Shown here: one piece after another, positions 45,457-53,694 of the stretch
Layout of the letters: each line of letters opens with the position of its first letter
Numbering within the stretch: the first letter of the stretch is position 1
Assembly: GCF_002898515.1 (NCBI RefSeq)
Contig: NZ_PPFX01000008.1
Location: 1 to 64,000, forward strand
Origin: Geothermobacter hydrogeniphilus
GTDB taxonomy: Bacteria > Desulfobacterota > Desulfuromonadia > Desulfuromonadales > Geothermobacteraceae
DNA length: 64,000 nt
Direction: 5' to 3'
Notes under the pieces: model-generated
Database searches by the model: none
Told to the model about the DNA's origin: nothing
What the model saw: only the letters and a program-made list of their open reading frames with translations
Made by a program: the position numbers and the translations under genes

Positions 45457-46014
45457 ATGAGACCGACCATCAACCTTGCCACTCATGGCCATCTGAATCG
45501 ACGGGCGCTGTATGCCGGCTATGTTTGTCTCTGTGCCGTACTGCTGCTGGGTCTTGGCGTTCAACTGGCCGACTGGCGGGCCAGTGCCCGTCAGTCGCGT
45601 CTTCTGCAGCAACGGATTGGTGAGTTGGAGAGCCAACTCGGCATCAACGCTGATTCGACCCCGATCAATGATGCTGAATTCTCTGCCCAATTGAAAGAAA
45701 TTCGCTTTTCCAACCAGATTATTGCCCGCGACAGCTACCGCTGGAGCCTGCTTCTTTCCCGACTGGAAGAGGTTTTGCCGGCCAAGGTTCGCATCACCTC
45801 GATTCGCCCACAGTTCAAGGATGGTACCATTTTGCTCAGGGGAGAGGCTCGCAAGGTGGAGGATTTGCAGGAATTTCTTGATCGCCTGCAGAAATCGGCC
45901 GCCTTCAGAGATGTGTTGCTGCTTGATCAGGCCCTCAAGGCTGCCGGTCGGGAAATGCCCGGCAGCCAGGGTGTGATGACCTTCGGGATCAAGGTTCGCA
46001 GGGGGAAGGTATGA
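45457..46014 (+). CDS. pilN: PilN-like inner-membrane alignment protein
   Basis: A 185-residue bitopic protein: short cytoplasmic N-terminus with the PilN-type start (MRPTINLATHGHLNRRALY), a membrane helix (21-40), a short coiled coil (48-70) and a periplasmic ferredoxin-like domain (ILPAKVRITSIRPQFKDG is close to the usual signature). With PilO and PilP it forms the bridge between the platform and the secretin. It overlaps pilO by 4 bp (ATGA). Confidence 0.82.
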   Translation: MRPTINLATHGHLNRRALYAGYVCLCAVLLLGLGVQLADWRASARQSRLLQQRIGELESQLGINADSTPINDAEFSAQLKEIRFSNQIIARDSYRWSLLLSRLEEVLPAKVRITSIRPQFKDGTILLRGEARKVEDLQEFLDRLQKSAAFRDVLLLDQALKAAGREMPGSQGVMTFGIKVRRGKV

Positions 46015-46583
46015 AGCAGATACTGGCCCGTCTGCGGGCGATCTGGTGTTTCAATCGTCTCTGGCCGCTTCTGGTGCTGGCACTGCTGGTCCTCGACCTG
46101 CTGCTGTATGGTTTCATCAATCTTCGGGTTTCCCCCGACCTGGAGCGGAAGGAACGTACCTTCATAGAGCTGCAGGCCAGGGCACGCAGGGCGCAGAAAT
46201 TAAGTGTGGCCAACCAGTCCCCCCGACAGGCCTTTCTCAAGGCCCGGCGTGATCTGGAAAAATTCAAGCAACGGATTCCCGGTCGGGATGGGCTCAGCGC
46301 GCTGGTTGGTGAGATCTATGGTTTTGCCCGCGATACCGGCCTGGATATCAAGGCGATCAACTACCAGCCGAAAAAGAGCAAGGGACATGATCTGCTGGAA
46401 TACCCCCTGACCTTTTCCATCAGCGGGGAGTACCGACAGGTGAAAGAGTTTATTTCCCTCATCGAGCAGTCTCCGCGGTTGATCGCCATTGACAACCTCA
46501 GTCTTGACAGTGACGGCAAGGATGCGGGCAGCGTGAAGCTCAGTATTCGTATGACCACCTATTTTCGTCTGGAGCCGGCATGA
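46011..46583 (+). CDS. pilO: PilO-like inner-membrane alignment protein
   Basis: A 190-residue bitopic protein with one membrane helix (18-38), a charged coiled coil (42-95) and a periplasmic domain ending in SISGEYRQVKEFISLIEQSPRLIAIDNL, which fits the PilO family (EYRQVKEFI is a hallmark of the domain). It overlaps both pilN and the following PilP-like gene by 4 bp each, so stoichiometric translation is likely. Confidence 0.84.
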   Translation: MKQILARLRAIWCFNRLWPLLVLALLVLDLLLYGFINLRVSPDLERKERTFIELQARARRAQKLSVANQSPRQAFLKARRDLEKFKQRIPGRDGLSALVGEIYGFARDTGLDIKAINYQPKKSKGHDLLEYPLTFSISGEYRQVKEFISLIEQSPRLIAIDNLSLDSDGKDAGSVKLSIRMTTYFRLEPA

Positions 46584-47278
46584 AGCGTCAGCATCTGCTC
46601 ATCGTGCTGGCTCTCGGGCTGGTGGCTGCCATCGGCTATGGGATCTGGTACGACCCCTATGATCAGGTCGCCGGTGAACGGGTCGCGATCCGCTCCCGCG
46701 GACAGAGTCGACCGACGCTCGTCCACAAGCCCGGTCCTCACGAAGTGGCCCTGCGGCTGGAACTGCTGGAACGGCAGGAGAATGACTTCAGCGGCGTAAA
46801 ACGGGATATTTTCCATTTCTATGTTCCGCCACCGCCACCGCCAGCGCCGCCACCACCGCCGCCACCTGCACCGGTGGTTAAACAGCCCCTGCCTTCGCCG
46901 CCGCCGGAGGTCAGGGTTGCGCCGCCACCGATGCCGCCCGCGACCCGGTTCACGTTTCTGGGGTTGTTTGTCAAGGAGGCCCGGCAGTCTGTTTTTCTCG
47001 CCGCCGGTGATGAACTGTTCATTGTCAGTGAGGGGACGCGTTTCGGCAAGGAAAACCAGTTCCAGGTGGAGGAGATGAACGCGGATGAAATCATCATTCG
47101 CCAGCAGGGACGATCAGCCTTGATCCGGGTGGATCTGAAGGATGCCGAGGACAGCCCGTCCTCGCTTCCCGGAACGGTCGCGCAACCGGGAACGACATCG
47201 GATGAACCGATGCCCCAGCACCCGGTTCCACCCATTCGGCGTCCCCAACTTAAATCGTTCAAGCGCTACCAGCCTTGA
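46580..47278 (+). CDS. pilP: PilP/GspC-like linker protein with polyproline spacer
   Basis: A 232-residue bitopic protein. An N-terminal membrane helix (5-24) is followed by a 60-residue arm containing the phrase SGVKRDIFHFY, then a polyproline tract (about 76-118, mostly PPP with Ala and Val). A C-terminal HR-like beta domain (FTFLGLFVKEARQSVFLAAGDELFIVSEG) resembles the secretin-binding domain of GspC and PilP. There is no lipobox. The tract probably spans periplasm and murein toward the secretin. The coding sequence is in frame with the upstream overlap. Confidence 0.8.
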   Translation: MKRQHLLIVLALGLVAAIGYGIWYDPYDQVAGERVAIRSRGQSRPTLVHKPGPHEVALRLELLERQENDFSGVKRDIFHFYVPPPPPPAPPPPPPPAPVVKQPLPSPPPEVRVAPPPMPPATRFTFLGLFVKEARQSVFLAAGDELFIVSEGTRFGKENQFQVEEMNADEIIIRQQGRSALIRVDLKDAEDSPSSLPGTVAQPGTTSDEPMPQHPVPPIRRPQLKSFKRYQP

Positions 47279-47355
47279 CCGCAAGGGTGCCAGAGAGATT
47301 CGCCGGATTGTATCTCCGGCTGGACCGGGGAAGACATTGACCTATGAGGTTTTGC

Positions 47356-49887
47356 ATGAAGCAGACATGGAAGCAGCTTGTACTATGGGGGAGCCTGTTG
47401 CTGTTGCTCACCGGGTGTGCCGCGCAGAAGGCATTTGAATCGGGCGAGGAATTGGTGCGTCAGGCACGCTACGATGAGGCGGTGCTCAAGTACAGCGAAG
47501 CGTTGCGTGAGAATCCGGACAGTCAGGAATACCGGATGAAACTGTTCGACGCGCGTTCCCGGGCGGCTCTCGATCATCTCAACAAGGCGCGGAAATACCG
47601 CAGTGAGCAGCAATACCCGCAGGCGGTCAGCGAATATCTGCAGGCCAGCTCTCTCGATCCCAGCCTGGAAACCGCAGACCAGGAGATGCGTCAGGTGCAG
47701 GAAATCCTCCATGCCGATGAACTGGTCAGCGAGGCTGAAGAATTCTACAAGCAGCGACGCTTCAACCAGGCGGCCAACAGCCTCGACCAGGCTCTGTTGC
47801 TGGTTCCCGACCATGCACATGCCCTGCAGCTGCAGGCCAAGATCCGACGGGTCGGCCTGACTCTGATCGACGGGGTTGAACTTGATGTCACGTCGACCCA
47901 GCCGATCACCCTGAAGTTCAAGAATGCCAAGGTCAAGGATGTTTTTAAAATCCTGTCCAAACTGTCGGGAATCAATTTTATTTTTGATGAAGATGTCGAA
48001 CGGCAGCAGGTCACGGTTTTTCTCGAAGATGCGACCTTCGCTCAGGCTCTGGAACTGCTGTTGAAAATGAACAAACTGGAGAAACGGGTTCTCAATCCGA
48101 AGACCGTGATTCTCTACCCCAAGACCAAGGAGAAGGAAAAACAGTACCAGGATCTGATTATCCAGACCTTTTACCTGTCGAATATCGATGCCAAAAAAGC
48201 GGTCAACATGTTGCGCACCATGCTGCAGTTGCGCAAGATCTATGTCAATGAACAGCTCAACGCCCTGGTGATTAGGGACAAACCGCAGGTTATCAAGCTG
48301 GCGGAACAGATTCTCAAGGCGGCTGACCGGGCCGAGGCCGAGGTTGTTTTTGACCTTGAACTGGTCGGAGTGAGCAAGACCGATCTGGAAAAAATCGGCG
48401 TCAGTCTGTCCGCCTATTCCGCGGGGCTGGGTTTTTCCAAAAAGGGTTCAGGAAAAATTGTCGACAGTACCCTGGGAAGTTCGACGGACAACCTGGTCAG
48501 CAGCCTGGGCAATCTTGAGACCTTTTATACATTGCCGAGCGCCACTTTCGATTTTGCCAAGAGCCTGACGTCGGCCGAGGTTCTGGCCAACCCGAAGTTG
48601 CGCGTCAAGAACAAGGAAAAGGCCAAGATTCATGTCGGGACGCGTGAACCGATCATCACCGTAACAACCTCCGACAACAATACCCGTTCGGACAATATTC
48701 AGTACGTTGATGTCGGGGTGAAGCTCAATGTCGAACCGGATATCCAGCTGGATAACACCGTGGTGACAAAACTCGACCTGGAAGTGTCAAGCGTCATCGG
48801 TGAATTCACCACGGAGAGCGGTACCAGGGCGCTGACCATCCAGACCACGACTGCGCAGACGGCCATCACCCTGAAAGATGGAGAAAGAACGATTCTGGGA
48901 GGACTGCTGGAAGATCGTTCTTCCAAACAAAAGGACACCATCCCCTGGTTGGGCGATATCCCGTTGCTCGGTTCCCTCGTGTCAGGACACGACAACAGTG
49001 TGCAGAAACGGGAGATCCTGCTTTCCATTACCCCCCACATCGTCAAGAATCTCGACCTGCCGAAAGCGGACGTGTCGAGTATCTGGTCGGGCTCTGAAGA
49101 TACCTTCCAGGTTGGACCGAGCTTCCAGTCCTTCGCCAAGGACTTCGATGCTCAGCAGAAACTTCCCCGGCCGCAGAATGTTCCGGCCGTGATCCCGCAT
49201 GAGGCGATGCCTGCGATGGAACTGAAGCTGGGGGATCAGGGGATTTCTCCCCAGGCCCGCGAGTTGCTCGAAGATAAGACGGTGGAAACGGACAAAGCCG
49301 TCCCCGCGGTCACCCCTGCCCGGAACGAAGTTCCCTCTGCACCGTCAACGCCTGCGGATGGGGCTCCCGAAGAAGCCGACGCACCCGGTATCCAGGCCGC
49401 TCCCCAGGCTGCCCCGGCCGACGAAAAGGGCCCGGTTGACAGTGTGCCGCAATTGAATATTCCCATTCCGGACGTTGTCAGTCGGGCCTATTTCCAGGGG
49501 CCGAAGCTGATCGATGTCGGCCGGGAGTTCACCCTCACGGTGCGTGTCGACGGGGTTGAAGACCTGTACAGCGCGCCGATGTTCGTTTCTTTCGATCATC
49601 AATTGCTGCAGTTCGTGCGTGCCACGGAAGGAAGCTTCCTGCGTTCCGGCGGCACCGCCACGGTTTTCACCACCAGCCCCAACCAGGCCCGGGGACAGAT
49701 CATCGTCGGCTACAAACAGGGCGCCGGAGGCCAGGGTGTTTCCGGTGACGGTGTTCTCTATCAGCTGGTTTTCCGCGCCCTCAAGCCCGGCACGGCCAAG
49801 GTCAACCTGCAACGGATCAATTTTCGTGATCCGGCCGGTCATCGTCTGAAGGTCACTGCCGAAGGAACCCTGGTGGAGGTTCGTTAA
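47356..49887 (+). CDS. gspD: TPR-secretin-cohesin fusion lipoprotein (GspD-like)
   Basis: An 843-residue outer-membrane channel protein. Signal and lipobox (LLLLLTGC21) are followed by a TPR-like solenoid (22-160: FESGEELVRQARYDEAVLKYSEALRENPD, FYKQRRFNQAANSLDQAL), an STN/N0-type domain (LKFKNAKVKDVFKILSKLSGINF), N-domains, and the secretin channel (TSAEVLANPKLRVKNKEKAKIHVG, AITLKDGERTILGGLLEDRSS, IPLLGSL). After an Ala/Pro-rich linker (600-690) comes a cohesin-like domain (VDSVPQLNIP... QLLQFVRATEGSFL, GVLYQLVFRAL). The start at 47356 follows GAGGTTTTGC. Cohesin-like tails on secretins are rare outside this kind of cluster. Confidence 0.9.
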   Translation: MKQTWKQLVLWGSLLLLLTGCAAQKAFESGEELVRQARYDEAVLKYSEALRENPDSQEYRMKLFDARSRAALDHLNKARKYRSEQQYPQAVSEYLQASSLDPSLETADQEMRQVQEILHADELVSEAEEFYKQRRFNQAANSLDQALLLVPDHAHALQLQAKIRRVGLTLIDGVELDVTSTQPITLKFKNAKVKDVFKILSKLSGINFIFDEDVERQQVTVFLEDATFAQALELLLKMNKLEKRVLNPKTVILYPKTKEKEKQYQDLIIQTFYLSNIDAKKAVNMLRTMLQLRKIYVNEQLNALVIRDKPQVIKLAEQILKAADRAEAEVVFDLELVGVSKTDLEKIGVSLSAYSAGLGFSKKGSGKIVDSTLGSSTDNLVSSLGNLETFYTLPSATFDFAKSLTSAEVLANPKLRVKNKEKAKIHVGTREPIITVTTSDNNTRSDNIQYVDVGVKLNVEPDIQLDNTVVTKLDLEVSSVIGEFTTESGTRALTIQTTTAQTAITLKDGERTILGGLLEDRSSKQKDTIPWLGDIPLLGSLVSGHDNSVQKREILLSITPHIVKNLDLPKADVSSIWSGSEDTFQVGPSFQSFAKDFDAQQKLPRPQNVPAVIPHEAMPAMELKLGDQGISPQARELLEDKTVETDKAVPAVTPARNEVPSAPSTPADGAPEEADAPGIQAAPQAAPADEKGPVDSVPQLNIPIPDVVSRAYFQGPKLIDVGREFTLTVRVDGVEDLYSAPMFVSFDHQLLQFVRATEGSFLRSGGTATVFTTSPNQARGQIIVGYKQGAGGQGVSGDGVLYQLVFRALKPGTAKVNLQRINFRDPAGHRLKVTAEGTLVEVR

Positions 49888-50373
49888 TTGGGTCGTCGGT
49901 ACCGGGTTGGACAAAAGGGACTTTCCCTGATTGAGCTGATCGTCACCATGGCGATTCTGGCCGTTCTGGCTTCGGCGGTATTGCCGATGGCCGAAGTTAC
50001 GGTGAAGCGGACCCGGGAAATTGAGTTGCAGCGCAGCCTGAGAATAGTGCGCCACGCCATCGATGCCTACAAGGCCGATTTCGACAGGGCGGTGGCCGAG
50101 AAGAAAATTATTGTTTCGATCAACGACACCGGGTACCCGGAAGGTCTTGAGGTTCTGCTCGAAGGAAAGGACTGGGGAGGGCTCTACCCCTTCAAGAAAC
50201 GTTACCTTCGTCGTATCCCCAAGGATCCTTTCGACCGTTACAATGAAGGATGGGGTCTGCGTTCGCTGGAAGACGATCCCGATTCGACGGTCTGGGGCGG
50301 TGACAATGTGTATGATATCTATTCGCAGAGTGATGCCATCGGGCTGGACGGCACCCCCTACAACACCTGGTAA
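49888..50373 (+). CDS. Pseudopilin with class III signal
   Basis: A 161-residue protein with the prepilin cleavage motif QKG/LSLIELIVTMAILAVLASAVLP: Gly before the cleavage, Glu at +5 and a hydrophobic helix. A calcium-pseudopilin-like C-terminal part (GGLYPFKKRYLRRIPKDPFDRYNEGWGLRS, GGDNVYDIYS) resembles GspG. The start is TTG at 49888 with GGAGGTTCG upstream. It requires a prepilin peptidase, none of which is in the window. It directly follows the secretin gene by one base and is 6 bp before the second pseudopilin. Confidence 0.87.
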   Translation: MGRRYRVGQKGLSLIELIVTMAILAVLASAVLPMAEVTVKRTREIELQRSLRIVRHAIDAYKADFDRAVAEKKIIVSINDTGYPEGLEVLLEGKDWGGLYPFKKRYLRRIPKDPFDRYNEGWGLRSLEDDPDSTVWGGDNVYDIYSQSDAIGLDGTPYNTW

Positions 50374-50379
50374 AGAAAC

Positions 50380-50778
50380 ATGCAGCGATTGAAACGACAG
50401 CGCGGTTTCACCCTGATCGAACTTTTGATCGTCATGTCGATCATCGGTATTCTTGCAGCGATCTCGGTGCCGAGTTACAAGCAGAGTACGGTTAAAGCGC
50501 GGGAAACGGTCCTGATGGAAGATCTCTACCAGATGCGACATGCCATCGACGCCTTCTTTGCCGACCACAATCGTTACCCCGAATCTCTCGACGAGTTGGT
50601 AACGTCAAAGTACCTGCGCGGGGTGCCGCGTGATCCCTTCACCGGTGCCGGCGACAGCTGGGAGGTTCTGCCGCCCGAGCCGACGGATGACGGGGAATTG
50701 GCAGAAGGGGGGATCTATGATGTCAAGAGCGGTTCCGACAAGGTGGGCCTTAACGGTATCCCCTACAGTGACTGGTAG
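50380..50778 (+). CDS. GspG-like pseudopilin
   Basis: A 132-residue protein, cleaved after RG to expose FTLIELLIVMSIIGILAAISVPSY, the canonical class III signal. The C-terminus has the GspG-type pattern MRHAIDAFFADHNRYPESLDELV, YLRGVPRDPFTGAGDSWEVLPP and YDVKSGSDKVGLNGIPYSDW. It is likely the major pseudopilin of the cluster and resembles the smaller of the two. It is separated from ftsE by 8 bp. Confidence 0.9.
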   Translation: MQRLKRQRGFTLIELLIVMSIIGILAAISVPSYKQSTVKARETVLMEDLYQMRHAIDAFFADHNRYPESLDELVTSKYLRGVPRDPFTGAGDSWEVLPPEPTDDGELAEGGIYDVKSGSDKVGLNGIPYSDW

Positions 50779-50786
50779 GGGGCGGG

Positions 50787-51452
50787 ATGATTCAGGTCTA
50801 TAATCTCAACAAGAGTTACCAGAAGGACTCCTCGGCTGTCAGGGATCTGACCCTGAAGGTCGCCAAGGGTGAATTTGTCTACATCACCGGCCCCTCGGGG
50901 GCCGGCAAATCAACGCTTCTCAAATTGTTGTTCGCGGCCGAAAAGCCTTCCCGGGGACAGATCCTTATCAACGGTCAGAATCTAACCCGCATGAACGGCA
51001 AAAAAATTGCCCTGATGCGACGGCGCCTGGGTGTTGTGTTCCAGGATTTCAAGCTGATCAACAGCCGCAGCGTGTTTGAGAATGTCGCCTTTCCTCTTGA
51101 AATCCAGGGGAAAAAACGTTACGAGGTCAGCAACAAGGTCTACCAGGTGCTGAAGCTCGTCGGCCTTGAGCACAAGATCAAGCGTTATCCGCTGGAACTC
51201 TCAGGCGGAGAACAGCAGCGGATCGCCATTGCCAGGGCGCTGGTCATTGACCCCCTGGTGCTGATTGCCGATGAACCGACCGGCAATCTCGATCCGGACA
51301 ATACCTGTGAGGTCATGGAACTGTTCAAAGGCGCCAATGCCCGCGGAACAACGGTCCTGCTGGCGACCCACGACCGGGACATCATCCGCCGGTTTCCGCG
51401 CCGGGTTCTGACTCTTGATCAGGGACGTCTGGTCCGTGACCTGACGCCCTAG
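50787..51452 (+). CDS. ftsE: Cell division ATP-binding protein FtsE
   Basis: A 221-residue ABC ATPase that with FtsX recruits and activates murein hydrolases at the division septum. Walker A is GPSGAGKST (35-43), the Q-loop lies in GVVFQDFKLINSRSVFEN (FtsE-typical), the signature is LSGGEQQR, Walker B is VLIADEPTGNLD and the switch His is in LATHDR. The gene begins 8 bp after the pseudopilin stop, so the secretion cluster and the division genes may share a transcript. A 121-bp palindromic repeat separates it from ftsX. Confidence 0.95.
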   Translation: MIQVYNLNKSYQKDSSAVRDLTLKVAKGEFVYITGPSGAGKSTLLKLLFAAEKPSRGQILINGQNLTRMNGKKIALMRRRLGVVFQDFKLINSRSVFENVAFPLEIQGKKRYEVSNKVYQVLKLVGLEHKIKRYPLELSGGEQQRIAIARALVIDPLVLIADEPTGNLDPDNTCEVMELFKGANARGTTVLLATHDRDIIRRFPRRVLTLDQGRLVRDLTP

Positions 51453-51454
51453 GC

Positions 51455-51575
51455 AGGCTGAGCAAAAACGCCCATCTGCTGCGTTGCCCTTTCCCCGCGT
51501 CAACGACGTACCTTCCGGTACGCCTTATGCCGTGGGGCTGCGGGCGCCTCGCATCTGGACATTTTTGCTCAGCCT
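51455..51575. repeat. Palindromic intergenic repeat, family P copy 2
   Basis: A 121-bp element bounded by perfect 14-bp inverted ends (AGGCTGAGCAAAAA at 51455-51468, complement 51562-51575), with a central CGTACC/GGTACG inverted repeat. Blocks CTGCTGCGTTGCCC and GCGCCTCGCATCT recur in copy 1. It begins 3 bp after the ftsE stop codon. Confidence 0.85.
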
Positions 51576-51620
51576 GGGGAACAGAACTTTTTTAACACCC
51601 TGCTAGCGATTTCGGCTGCC

Positions 51621-52514
51621 ATGCGAAGAGTTATCTATTTTCTGCTCCGGGCGCTGCGCAATATGCGACAGAGCCCTTTTCTCTGCAGTGCCGCCATCAG
51701 TACGGTGACAGTTGCGCTGGTGATCCTGGCTTTTTTTGCCCTGATTGTCATCAACGTGCAGCAGCTGACCCGCCATTGGAGTCGCGACGTTCAGGTGGTG
51801 GCCTACTTCGATCATCCCCCGGCCAGCCCTGTTCTCGACCGTCAGTTGAGCCGGATCCGCCAGTATCCCGAGGTTGAAAGCGTGGCCTATATCAGTCCTC
51901 GGCAGGCGTTCAAACGGTTTCAGGTCCGCCTGGGAGATGATGCTGATCTGCTTCAGGGGATGGCGAACGACTTTCTCCCGGCGGCACTTGAAGTCCGGTT
52001 GACAGAAAAATATCGCAACAGTGCCGGGGTTCAGCGGGTGGTGGAACGCCTGCGTCGCAATAAATCCTTCGCCGACCTGCGTTACGGTCAGGAATGGCTG
52101 GAGCGATTCGAGGCATTTCTCGGACTGCTGCGGACAGCCGGCCTGGTGTTGGGCGGATTCCTGCTGTTTGCCGCCCTCTTCATTGTCTCCAACACGATCA
52201 AGCTGACTCTCTACGCCCGTCGTGAAGAGCTTGAAGTCATGGCCCTGGTCGGCGGGACGCCGGCATTTATCAAGGCTCCCTTCCTGCTTGAAGGCGCCCT
52301 GCAGGGCGCCCTTGGCGGCCTTTTCGCCCTGTTGACCAGCTTTCTCTTTTTCTCGATGGTTCTCAAGGAGGATCTCGGCCGGCTGCTGCTGGCCAGCGGC
52401 CTGGGAAAAATCAGTTTCCTGCCGCCGCACTGGCAAATATTGATCGTTCTTCTCGGCTGCCTGCTCGGCCTGTTCGGCAGTCTCTTTTCCCTGCGCAAGT
52501 TCGTACGTATCTGA
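51621..52514 (+). CDS. ftsX: Cell division protein FtsX
   Basis: A 297-residue membrane protein with an N-terminal helix (22-47), a periplasmic domain (50-165: VVAYFDHPPASPVLDRQLSRI, VESVAYISPRQAFKRF), and three C-terminal helices (about 178-200, 220-250, 268-290). This is the standard FtsX topology; the periplasmic part binds the coiled coil of EnvC-type activators. The EnvC-like gene follows with a 1-bp overlap (TGATG), supporting a tripartite complex. Start ATG at 51621 is preceded by no strong ribosome binding site. Confidence 0.93.
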   Translation: MRRVIYFLLRALRNMRQSPFLCSAAISTVTVALVILAFFALIVINVQQLTRHWSRDVQVVAYFDHPPASPVLDRQLSRIRQYPEVESVAYISPRQAFKRFQVRLGDDADLLQGMANDFLPAALEVRLTEKYRNSAGVQRVVERLRRNKSFADLRYGQEWLERFEAFLGLLRTAGLVLGGFLLFAALFIVSNTIKLTLYARREELEVMALVGGTPAFIKAPFLLEGALQGALGGLFALLTSFLFFSMVLKEDLGRLLLASGLGKISFLPPHWQILIVLLGCLLGLFGSLFSLRKFVRI

Positions 52515-53668
52515 TGGTGGCATTGCGTTTCCTACTGACCGGACTGTTTCTGCTGCTGTTTTTTTCGGCCCCCGTCTCGGGGGGAGAAAAACTGGATGAT
52601 ACCCGTCGCGATCTGCAGCAGTTGCAGCAGCGGATCAAAACCACCAACCGGCAGTTGGCAGCCAAGCAGGCGGCGGCCCGTAAACTGGTCAGCCGGCTCC
52701 ATCGGGGCGATGCGCAGTTGCGCGCTGCCCGACAGCATTTACAACAGGCTCGACGGCAACTTGTCCTGTTGAATAAAAAGGTTGCTGATCAGCAGGCCGC
52801 TGTCAACAAGGCGCGGAAAAATCAGCGGGCCCTTGAAGGGCAGGTCAGGGAACGGCTCAGGGTACTCTACAAGGGCGGCGACATCCGCCTGGTCAAGGTC
52901 CTCTTTTCCGCCCGGTCCCCGGCCGCCATGGCCGAGGAATACCATTTTCTGCAGCGCATGGTGCGGCATGACCGGGAGTTGCTCGATGATTACCGTCGCC
53001 AGGTGCGACTGACAGAAACCGAACTGCGGTGTCTGGCTGAACTGCAGCAGGACCAGCAGCGCGCTCTCGACACACGGCGTGAACGGGAAAAAAAACTTCG
53101 GCAGGCCCAGCGTAATCGACAGCAGTTGCTGGCCAGGGTGCGACACGATGAAGAGGCCCTGGCGGTGCTGCTGCATGAGCTGGAAGAGAAAGCTGCGCGT
53201 CTCTCTGCTCTGGTCAAAAACCTGGAACAGGACACCGTTGTTACGTCTGCCGGTACGAAAACCGGCTTTGCCGGTCAGCGAGGACGTCTTCCCTGGCCGG
53301 TTCGGGGCCCCGTGAGGATAGGTTTCGGTACCGGTCGTCATCCTGAACTCGGCACCCGTTATGACAGCCATGGAATCGAGATCGGGATCAACGGAGAGAC
53401 GCCGATCAAGGCGGTGTGGGACGGTTCCGTCATTTTTGCCAAACCGTTTCGCGGCTATGGTAATCTGCTCATCATTGATCACGGTGACGGCTATTATTCC
53501 CTTTATGCGCAGGCCAGTCGACTGCTTCGCAAGGCGGGAGATCGGGTCGAAAGAGGGGAAGCCATCGCTGTATCGGGCTTTGAGGGGTCGGATGTGGTCT
53601 ATTTTGAAATTCGCAAAGGTGGAACCCCACAGGACCCGCTGCGCTGGCTGACGCGCCGGCGTCGTTGA
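52514..53668 (+). CDS. envC: EnvC-like murein hydrolase activator
   Basis: A 384-residue exported protein: signal peptide (1-24), long coiled coil (27-235, rich in Gln/Arg/Lys/Ala) and a LytM/M23-fold domain at 255-384. The zinc site is degenerate: HGIEIG replaces HxxxD, and VVYFEIR replaces the usual HxHFEIR, so it is not expected to cleave peptidoglycan. That is the hallmark of EnvC, which activates amidases when FtsEX changes shape. The overlapping start with ftsX supports a shared role. It ends 26 bp before ctpA. Confidence 0.9.
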   Translation: MVALRFLLTGLFLLLFFSAPVSGGEKLDDTRRDLQQLQQRIKTTNRQLAAKQAAARKLVSRLHRGDAQLRAARQHLQQARRQLVLLNKKVADQQAAVNKARKNQRALEGQVRERLRVLYKGGDIRLVKVLFSARSPAAMAEEYHFLQRMVRHDRELLDDYRRQVRLTETELRCLAELQQDQQRALDTRREREKKLRQAQRNRQQLLARVRHDEEALAVLLHELEEKAARLSALVKNLEQDTVVTSAGTKTGFAGQRGRLPWPVRGPVRIGFGTGRHPELGTRYDSHGIEIGINGETPIKAVWDGSVIFAKPFRGYGNLLIIDHGDGYYSLYAQASRLLRKAGDRVERGEAIAVSGFEGSDVVYFEIRKGGTPQDPLRWLTRRRR

Positions 53669-53694
53669 AAATCCGGGGAACTCAGGAGGGCGTT

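Noticed and set aside
46830-46935. CRISPR-like or tandem repeat in the polyproline codons
   Set aside because: The CCN codon run encodes a continuous proline-rich linker within an intact gene; no spacer structure exists.
53665-53694. Earlier start for ctpA
   Set aside because: The 53695 start has an AGGAGGG site, and the longer version would overlap the EnvC gene without similarity.
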